Origin: Sphaerisporangium rhizosphaerae
Lineage (GTDB): Bacteria; Actinomycetota; Actinomycetes; Streptosporangiales; Streptosporangiaceae
Assembly: GCF_042665155.1 (NCBI RefSeq)
Contig: NZ_JBHTCG010000022.1
Span: 1 to 64,000, forward strand
DNA: 64,000 nt
Reading direction: 5' to 3'
Shown here: positions 59,486 through 64,000 of the stretch, piece after piece
How the letters are laid out: each line of letters opens with the position of its first letter
Numbering within the stretch: position 1 is the stretch's first letter
Program-made: the position numbers and the translations under genes
The notes under the pieces: generated by a model
What the model saw: the letters and a program-made list of their open reading frames with translations, nothing else
What the model was told of the DNA's origin: nothing
Databases searched by the model: none

Positions 59486-60305
59486 GCTGGCGCAGCACGT
59501 CGTTCAGCGCGGCCTTGTCGTGGCGCTGCCCCTCTTCCAGGCGCTTGAGCACCAGGACGCACGGCAGCCCGAAGGTGCCGCCGGGGAACTCCTTGGGACG
59601 CGTGCCGCCGACGGCGACGCACCAGTCGGGGATGCGGCCGCGGGAGAGCTCCTCGCCGGTCTGCACGTCGATGACGGGCATGGAGGCCGACAGGATGGTG
59701 CCCGCGCCGACGACGGCGCCCTTGCCCACCCGCGCGCCCTCGACGATCATCGAGCGGCTGCCGATCAGCGCCTCGTCCTCGATGACGACCGGGACGGCGT
59801 TCGGGGGCTCCAGCACCCCGCCGATGCCGACGCCGCCCGACAGGTGGACGTCGCGGCCGATCTGCGCGCACGAGCCGACGGTCGCCCAGGTGTCCACCAT
59901 GGTGCCGCTGTCGACGTAGGCGCCGATGTTGGTGTAGGAGGGCATCAGCACGACGCCCGAGGCAAGGTAGGAGCCCCAGCGCGCGATGGCTCCCGGCACC
60001 ACGCGGACGCCTTCCAGGGACGTCTTCAGCGGAATGCGGTCGTTGTGGTGGAAGTCGCCCACCTGGCTCCTGACCATGCCGAGCACCCGGAAACTGAGCA
60101 GGATGGCGCGCTTGGCGCGCTCGTCCACGACCACCTCGCCGGAGGCGCCGTCGACGAAGGCGACACGCGCCTTGCCGGTGTCGAGCATGTCCACGGCACC
60201 GACGATCACACCGCGGGCCTCGCCGTCGTCAGGCGACAGCTCGGCGCGGCGTTCCCACAACTCGTCCACGGTGGCCGGCAAGGGGCTTTCGAAGGTCTCG
60301 CTCAT
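59469..60305 (-). CDS. dapD: Tetrahydrodipicolinate N-succinyltransferase
   Basis: A left-handed beta-helix acyltransferase of 278 residues, catalysing succinyl-CoA-dependent acylation of tetrahydrodipicolinate. The run GTMVDTWATVGSCAQIG and HLSGGVGIGGVLEP is nearly that of the E. coli-type enzyme (about 274 residues) rather than the longer mycobacterial form. The ATG lies 8 nt after TAAGCT (60314-60319) with no ribosome-binding site. Overlaps dapE, forming a dapD-dapE operon. Confidence 0.94.
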   Translation of the reverse strand: MSETFESPLPATVDELWERRAELSPDDGEARGVIVGAVDMLDTGKARVAFVDGASGEVVVDERAKRAILLSFRVLGMVRSQVGDFHHNDRIPLKTSLEGVRVVPGAIARWGSYLASGVVLMPSYTNIGAYVDSGTMVDTWATVGSCAQIGRDVHLSGGVGIGGVLEPPNAVPVVIEDEALIGSRSMIVEGARVGKGAVVGAGTILSASMPVIDVQTGEELSRGRIPDWCVAVGGTRPKEFPGGTFGLPCVLVLKRLEEGQRHDKAALNDVLRQHGVNA

Positions 60306-60313
60306 GCAAGGGG

Positions 60314-60319
60314 AGCTTA
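60314..60319 (-). promoter_or_regulatory. TANNNT box before dapD
   Basis: TAAGCT on the minus strand, 8 nt from the ATG at 60305. Confidence 0.4.
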
Positions 60320-60348
60320 GTGCCGCACGGGCGACCCGGCGGGGCCGG

Positions 60349-60354
60349 TAGGTT
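60349..60354 (+). promoter_or_regulatory. TANNNT box before the 60362 gene
   Basis: TAGGTT lies 7 nt before the GTG. With TAAGCT 30 bp away on the other strand, the 56-bp gap carries two divergent leaderless-type promoters. Confidence 0.4.
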
Positions 60355-60361
60355 CTTGTCC

Positions 60362-61192
60362 GTGGCGCGGCGATTCTCTCGGGCGGTTCTGACGATCACA
60401 GGCATCGTCGTCGTGCTGGGCGCTGCCATCTTCTTCGGCGTCTACTACCTGCTCAACCGGGCCAAGCCCCTCGCGATCGGCGAGCACTGCCAGGTGAAGA
60501 CCGCGCTGGGCACTCTCGACCTGGAGATCGAGCAGGCCCAGGTGGCCGCGACGATCGCCGCGGTCGCCACCGACCGCCGGTTGCCCGAGCGCGCCGTGGA
60601 GGTCGCGTATGTGACCGCGATCCAGGAGTCCAAGCTGCTGAACCTCCCCTTCGGCGACCGCGACTCGGTCGGGGTGTTCCAGCAGCGGCCCTCGCAGGGC
60701 TGGGGCACCGTCGAGCAGCTGCAGGACCCGGTCTACGCGACCCGCAAGTTCTTCTCCGCGCTGACCAAGGTCAAGCGCTACCAGCGGCTGCCGCTGCACG
60801 AGGCGGCGCAGGCGGTGCAGCGCTCCGCCGACGGCTCGGCGTACGCCCAGCACGAGGAGGACGCCAAGATCCTCGCCGCGGCGTTCACCGGCCGGGCGGC
60901 CAAGGCGGTGCACTGCTGGTACCCGGCCCCCGACAAGCCGGCGCCCGTGCAGGCCGCCAAGGCCCGCAAGGAGCTGGCCAGGGCCCTCGGCCAGCAGACG
61001 AGCCCGGACAACCGCATCACCGCCCCCACCGACCGCAGGGGCTGGCTGATCGCCTCCTGGACGGTCGCCCACGCGCAGAAGTACGGGCTGCGCAAGGTGC
61101 GCTACGCGGGCGTCGCGTGGAGTTCGGCGGCCGGCCAGGACGGCTGGGTGGCCGACGCCAAGGCGGCGGCCAAGACCGTCGAGATCGCCTGA
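60362..61192 (+). CDS. Membrane-anchored protein with lytic-transglycosylase-like domain
   Basis: A 276-residue protein with an N-terminal transmembrane anchor (about 8-30) and an extracytoplasmic domain conserved in actinobacteria. Its core, AIQESKLLNLPFGDRDSVGVFQQRPSQGWG at about 95-125, resembles the catalytic Glu region of SLT-type lysozyme folds. Peptidoglycan cleavage is plausible but unproven. The GTG at 60362 was chosen because of the TAGGTT box 7 nt upstream; a longer TTG start would precede the promoter. Divergent from dapD. Confidence 0.8.
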   Translation: MARRFSRAVLTITGIVVVLGAAIFFGVYYLLNRAKPLAIGEHCQVKTALGTLDLEIEQAQVAATIAAVATDRRLPERAVEVAYVTAIQESKLLNLPFGDRDSVGVFQQRPSQGWGTVEQLQDPVYATRKFFSALTKVKRYQRLPLHEAAQAVQRSADGSAYAQHEEDAKILAAAFTGRAAKAVHCWYPAPDKPAPVQAAKARKELARALGQQTSPDNRITAPTDRRGWLIASWTVAHAQKYGLRKVRYAGVAWSSAAGQDGWVADAKAAAKTVEIA

Positions 61193-61222
61193 CGCCACCG
61201 GCACGGGCACGAGCACGCCGGA

Positions 61223-61390
61223 GCGCCTCCACGCACGTCCCATAACGGCCACAGACGCGCTCCGCCTTCCGCACGGCCAACCAATGCGCTTCCAGTCGTC
61301 ACGCGAGGCACGGCGTGCCGCTCCGCGTCCCGCACGGGCACGGCGTGCGCTCCGCGTCTCGCGCGGCTAGAGCATGCGCTCCACGTTGAT
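61223..61390. repeat. About 30-bp degenerate tandem repeat running into the 3' end of the DUF4178 gene
   Basis: GCGCTCC-type units start at 61223, 61257, 61286, 61317, 61347 and 61376 (spacing 34, 29, 31, 30, 29). Each is followed by GCACGG(C/G)-like sequence. The last unit is the end of the DUF4178 coding sequence, including its TAG, so the array looks like repeated outward copies of that gene end. Confidence 0.7.
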
Positions 61391-62026
61391 CGAGCCGGGG
61401 GCCAGGGGCTGGGCGTAGGCGGCGGTCCACGGCTGGCCCTGCACCCGGTTGAAGCTCAGCAGCCGCCCGTCCGCCGCGAGGTAGTCGACGAAGTCCGCCA
61501 GGCCGCGCTCGGGGTAGCCGGTGGTGCCCTCGGAGCGGAAGGTGGCGGTGCCGCGTTCCATCGGGTGGAACTCGACGCCCTCCATGATCAGCATGCTCTT
61601 GGCCGGCACCATGCCCTGGGTGGGCACGGGCGTCCAGAGGTAGACCTCGAGGTGCGGCGGGTCGTCGGGGCCGGTGCCCTGCCGTTCTTCGACCGACAGC
61701 CACATGTAGTGGCCGAGGCCCTCTTCGAGCAGGTATTCGGTCCACTGGTCGCCCTGCCAGGAAAGGTGCAGGGCGCCCAGGACGCGCGACCGGATGCCCT
61801 GGCGGTCGATGACGTCCCCGACCTTGATCGTGCGGGGATCGAGGTACTCGGGGTTCAACACGACCGGGCGGGCCAGGGCCGGGTGCGGCGAAGTCGGCTC
61901 GGGTGCCGGCTCAGGGGGTCGGGGAGCCGGTCGAGCAGTCTTGTTCGGCCGCCGCGTGCCGAGGAAAGCGCCCAGCACGACGACGAAAATGGCTGCGCTC
62001 ACTGCGAGCACGACCGCAACGGTCAT
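61367..62026 (-). CDS. DUF4178 membrane protein
   Basis: A 219-residue protein with one N-terminal transmembrane helix (about 3-23), a Pro-rich linker and a cytoplasmic or periplasmic DUF4178-like beta domain (KVGDVIDRQGIRSRVLGALHLSWQGDQWTEYLLEE and later GTATFRSEGTTGYPERG). Function unknown. The ATG follows the dapC stop by 11 bp, so it may be in the dapC transcript; a TAGGAT box (62035-62040) overlapping the dapC TAG also fits a leaderless start. Confidence 0.82.
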   Translation of the reverse strand: MTVAVVLAVSAAIFVVVLGAFLGTRRPNKTARPAPRPPEPAPEPTSPHPALARPVVLNPEYLDPRTIKVGDVIDRQGIRSRVLGALHLSWQGDQWTEYLLEEGLGHYMWLSVEERQGTGPDDPPHLEVYLWTPVPTQGMVPAKSMLIMEGVEFHPMERGTATFRSEGTTGYPERGLADFVDYLAADGRLLSFNRVQGQPWTAAYAQPLAPGSINVERML

Positions 62027-62034
62027 GCCGCGGG

Positions 62035-62040
62035 ATCCTA
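62035..62040 (-). promoter_or_regulatory. TANNNT box overlapping the dapC stop codon
   Basis: TAGGAT on the minus strand, 8 nt before the ATG at 62026; its TAG is the dapC stop. Confidence 0.3.
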
Positions 62041-63117
62041 CTGGAGGCGGAGCACCGCCGCATTGATCCGTTCGTCAGTCGCCGTCATGGCGATACGGAT
62101 ATGCGACGTGCCCGCTTGCCCGTAAAAGTCACCCGGCGCGACCAGAATTCCTATTTCGGCCAGTGCGGCGACCTGATCCCAGCAATTACGGTCGTCGGTC
62201 GCCCACAGATAAAGACCCGCCGTCGAGTGCTCCACGCGCCAGCCGGCCTTCTCCAGCACCGGCCGCAGAACGGCGCGCCGGGCGCCGTACAGCTCACGCT
62301 GCTCGTCGGCGTGCCGGTCGTCGTCCAGCGCGGCGGCCATGGCGGCCTGGACGGGCGCCGGCATGATCATGCCGGCGTGCTTGCGCACCTCGAGCAGCCG
62401 CTTCACCAGCGCGGGGTCGCCGGTGACGAACGCCGCGCGGTAACCGGCCAGGTTCGACCGCTTGGACAGCGAGTGCACGGCCAGCAGGCCCTCGTGGGAG
62501 CCGCCGCAGACATCGGGATGCAGGATCGAGACCGGCCGTTCCTCCCAGCCGAGCTCGATGTAGCACTCGTCCGAGGCGACGACCGCGCCCCGCTCACGCG
62601 CCCAGTCGACGACCTTGCGCAGGTGCTCGGCGGGCAGCACCCGGCCCGTCGGGTTCGACGGGGAGTTCACCCACACCAGCGGCACCCGCTCGGGGCCGAG
62701 CCCCAGCAGGCCGTCGGCGGCGTACGGCTCGGCGCCGGCGATGCGCGCGCCGACGTCGTAGGTGGGGTAGGCCAGGGACGGGATGACCACACGGTCGCCC
62801 GCCCCCACGCCCAGCAGGGTGGGCAGCCAGGCGACCAGCTCCTTGGAGCCGATCGTCGGCAGCACGTCGGCCGGGTCGACGCTCACGCCGTGCCGGCGGG
62901 CCAGCCAGCCGGCGGCGGAGGCGCGCAGCCGCTGCGTGCCGTGGGTGAGGGGGTATCCGGGGCTGTCGGCCGCGCCCGCGAGCGCCTCACGCGCCACGGC
63001 GGGCACCGGGTCGACGGGAGTGCCGACCGACAGGTCGACGATGCCCTCCGGGTGGGCGAGCGCCCGTTGCTTGTACGGCACCAGCCGGTCCCACGGGAAG
63101 TCGGGCAACCCGATCAC
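62038..63117 (-). CDS. dapC: Succinyldiaminopimelate transaminase
   Basis: A PLP-dependent class I/II aminotransferase of 359 residues. In actinobacteria this branch converts N-succinyl-2-amino-6-ketopimelate to N-succinyl-LL-diaminopimelate. It has VNSPSNPTG, SDECY and the PLP Lys in SLSKRSNLAGYR (about residue 219). The GTG start has GGGGG about 8 nt upstream. Position directly after the ferredoxin gene on the same strand matches the mycobacterial fdxC-dapC pair and supports DapC over other transaminases. Confidence 0.9.
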   Translation of the reverse strand: MIGLPDFPWDRLVPYKQRALAHPEGIVDLSVGTPVDPVPAVAREALAGAADSPGYPLTHGTQRLRASAAGWLARRHGVSVDPADVLPTIGSKELVAWLPTLLGVGAGDRVVIPSLAYPTYDVGARIAGAEPYAADGLLGLGPERVPLVWVNSPSNPTGRVLPAEHLRKVVDWARERGAVVASDECYIELGWEERPVSILHPDVCGGSHEGLLAVHSLSKRSNLAGYRAAFVTGDPALVKRLLEVRKHAGMIMPAPVQAAMAAALDDDRHADEQRELYGARRAVLRPVLEKAGWRVEHSTAGLYLWATDDRNCWDQVAALAEIGILVAPGDFYGQAGTSHIRIAMTATDERINAAVLRLQ

Positions 63118-63218
63118 CGAAACACCCCCAAGGTGGATCTCAGACGTCGGCGCGCGGTGCTGGCGGGTACCGCGACCAGGAGGTCACGGTACCCCGGCGG
63201 CGCCAGACGTGCGGTAGG

Positions 63219-63545
63219 TCAGTGCTCCTCCGCCTGGGGCGGGAGAACGGCCACGATCGGGTGGTCGCGGTTGATCTTGCCGACCTTGGACGCTCCGCCG
63301 GGCGAGCCCAACTCGTCGAAGAACTCGACGTTCGCCTTGTAGAAGTCCTTCCACTGGTCGGGCGTGTCGTCCTCGTAGAAGATCGCCTCGACCGGGCAGA
63401 CAGGCTCGCACGCGCCGCAGTCCACGCACTCGTCTGGGTGGATGTACAGCATGCGGTTGCCCTCGTAAATGCAATCGACGGGGCACTCTTCGATGCACGC
63501 CTTGTCCAGCACATCAACGCAAGGCTGCGCGATGACGTAGGTCAC
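63219..63545 (-). CDS. fdxA: Seven-iron ferredoxin
   Basis: A 108-residue electron carrier with [3Fe-4S] and [4Fe-4S] clusters. Cys at 9, 17, 21 and 25 and C40-x2-C43-x2-C46-x3-C50-P are in the expected pattern. An acidic C-terminal extension (DQWKDFYKANVEFF) is typical of the actinobacterial FdxA type. AGGAG 6 nt upstream supports the GTG. It lies just upstream of dapC on the same strand. Confidence 0.94.
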   Translation of the reverse strand: MTYVIAQPCVDVLDKACIEECPVDCIYEGNRMLYIHPDECVDCGACEPVCPVEAIFYEDDTPDQWKDFYKANVEFFDELGSPGGASKVGKINRDHPIVAVLPPQAEEH

Positions 63546-63650
63546 CTCGGGCTCCTTCTTCTCCGCGCCTTCGCACGACTCGACCGCGGGTTGCTAGACC
63601 TAGTATTGCCGTGCTGGCCACGAGTCCGAAACGGGAGGGGGGCGAAGCGT

Positions 63651-63872
63651 GTGACACCGCACTTTGGCGGAAGGCTCGTGATCGCCGTCTCACCCGCCGA
63701 CGTGGGCCGGCGCGTCACCGTGCGCCGCGCCGATCCCGACGGCTTCCGCGACACGGTCGGCGTCCTTGAGTCCTGGCAGGACGGCCTGCTCCAGGTGCGC
63801 AAGCGCGACGGCACGCTGGTGAGCGTCCGCGAGGAGGCCCTCGTCGCCGCCAGGGTCGTCCCCGAACGCTGA
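63651..63872 (+). CDS. Small SH3-like domain protein
   Basis: A 73-residue protein with a single beta-barrel-like domain (GRRVTVRRADPDGFRDTVGVLESW...LQVRKRDGTLVSVREEALVAARVVPER). This resembles the SH3-like N-terminal domain fused to GNAT acetyltransferases in other actinobacteria, but no acetyltransferase part follows. GGGAGGGGGG about 8 nt upstream supports the GTG. Divergent from the ferredoxin gene. Function unknown. Confidence 0.75.
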   Translation: MTPHFGGRLVIAVSPADVGRRVTVRRADPDGFRDTVGVLESWQDGLLQVRKRDGTLVSVREEALVAARVVPER

Positions 63873-63933
63873 CCCGCGTCCGGTCCGCCAATGCTGGCCC
63901 AAACTTCCGCGTGCCTCCTCGACGCGGGAGGAT

Positions 63934-64000
63934 ATGACGCTGAGTATTCGTTTCGTGACATCACGTGCCGCAGTCGCCGCAGCAGCGCTCCTCGCCACCG
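63934..64000 (+). CDS. Start of a secreted protein gene, cut by the window end
   Basis: ATG 63934 follows GGGAGGAT and opens a frame reading MTLSIRFVTSRAAVAAAALLAT to the window edge, which looks like the beginning of a Sec signal peptide. Only 22 residues are visible, so the product cannot be named. The ribosome-binding-site spacing is short (2-3 nt). Confidence 0.5.
   Translation, partial: MTLSIRFVTSRAAVAAAALLAT

Overview
The window is about 71-73% G+C, uses GTG and TTG starts freely, is densely packed, and carries actinobacterial marker families (DUF3107, DUF3117, DUF6758, DUF6529, a SigE locus, mycosin-type proteases, MoeZ). It looks like chromosomal DNA of a filamentous actinomycete, most likely order Streptosporangiales or a relative; genus cannot be fixed from sequence alone. 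I see no tRNA, rRNA, CRISPR array, insertion sequence or phage gene.

Layout. 1-4.8 kb: DMT exporter coupled to a glutathionyl-hydroquinone-reductase-type GST, then a secreted M4 metalloprotease. 4.8-11.5 kb (minus): a large ATP-binding LuxR regulator, a stand-alone CDP-glycerol glycerophosphotransferase, an alkyltransferase-like protein and a small unknown. 11.6-15.9 kb (minus): a four-gene overlapping operon made of two copies of a pair (membrane-anchored Cys protein + mycosin-like subtilase). 16-17 kb: membrane protein plus winged-helix regulator under a GGAAAGT operator cluster. 17-31 kb: MoeZ, hydrolases, a Gly/His-rich secreted protein, divergent Ku / LigD-polymerase, TetR, DUF3107, ferritin-like protein, DEAD-box helicase, RecB-like nuclease, an MBL-fold protein lacking metal ligands, DUF6758 and a Nudix hydrolase. 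31-44 kb: a 1193-residue membrane-anchored Asp-box propeller protein, CPBP protease, CoA-ester lyase, BioY, a second DMT transporter, an MgtE_N/CBS protein with DUF1003, and Mrp.

44.5-63.6 kb follows, gene family by gene family, a block known from Mycobacterium tuberculosis (mrp, tatB, htrA, rseA, sigE, O-methyltransferase ... DUF3117, tag, DivIVA-like ... LOG ... dapE, dapD ... dapC, ferredoxin), interrupted here by pepA, a paaX-enoyl-CoA hydratase pair, and a secreted GH10 xylanase with its own operator boxes. It combines envelope-stress control (sigE with its own GGAAC-N17-CGTT promoter, anti-sigma, HtrA) with diaminopimelate/lysine synthesis (dapC, dapD, dapE).

Best leads for something undescribed: the duplicated Cys-protein/mycosin module without any ESX core genes; a compact two-hairpin structure at 58178-58293 with T-runs on both strands, a candidate small RNA between dapE and a LOG gene; an MBL-fold protein that lost three metal-ligand positions; short degenerate tandem repeats at several gene 3' ends, three of which include the stop codon; and about fifteen genes whose start lies 6-8 nt after a TANNNT box, consistent with leaderless transcripts.
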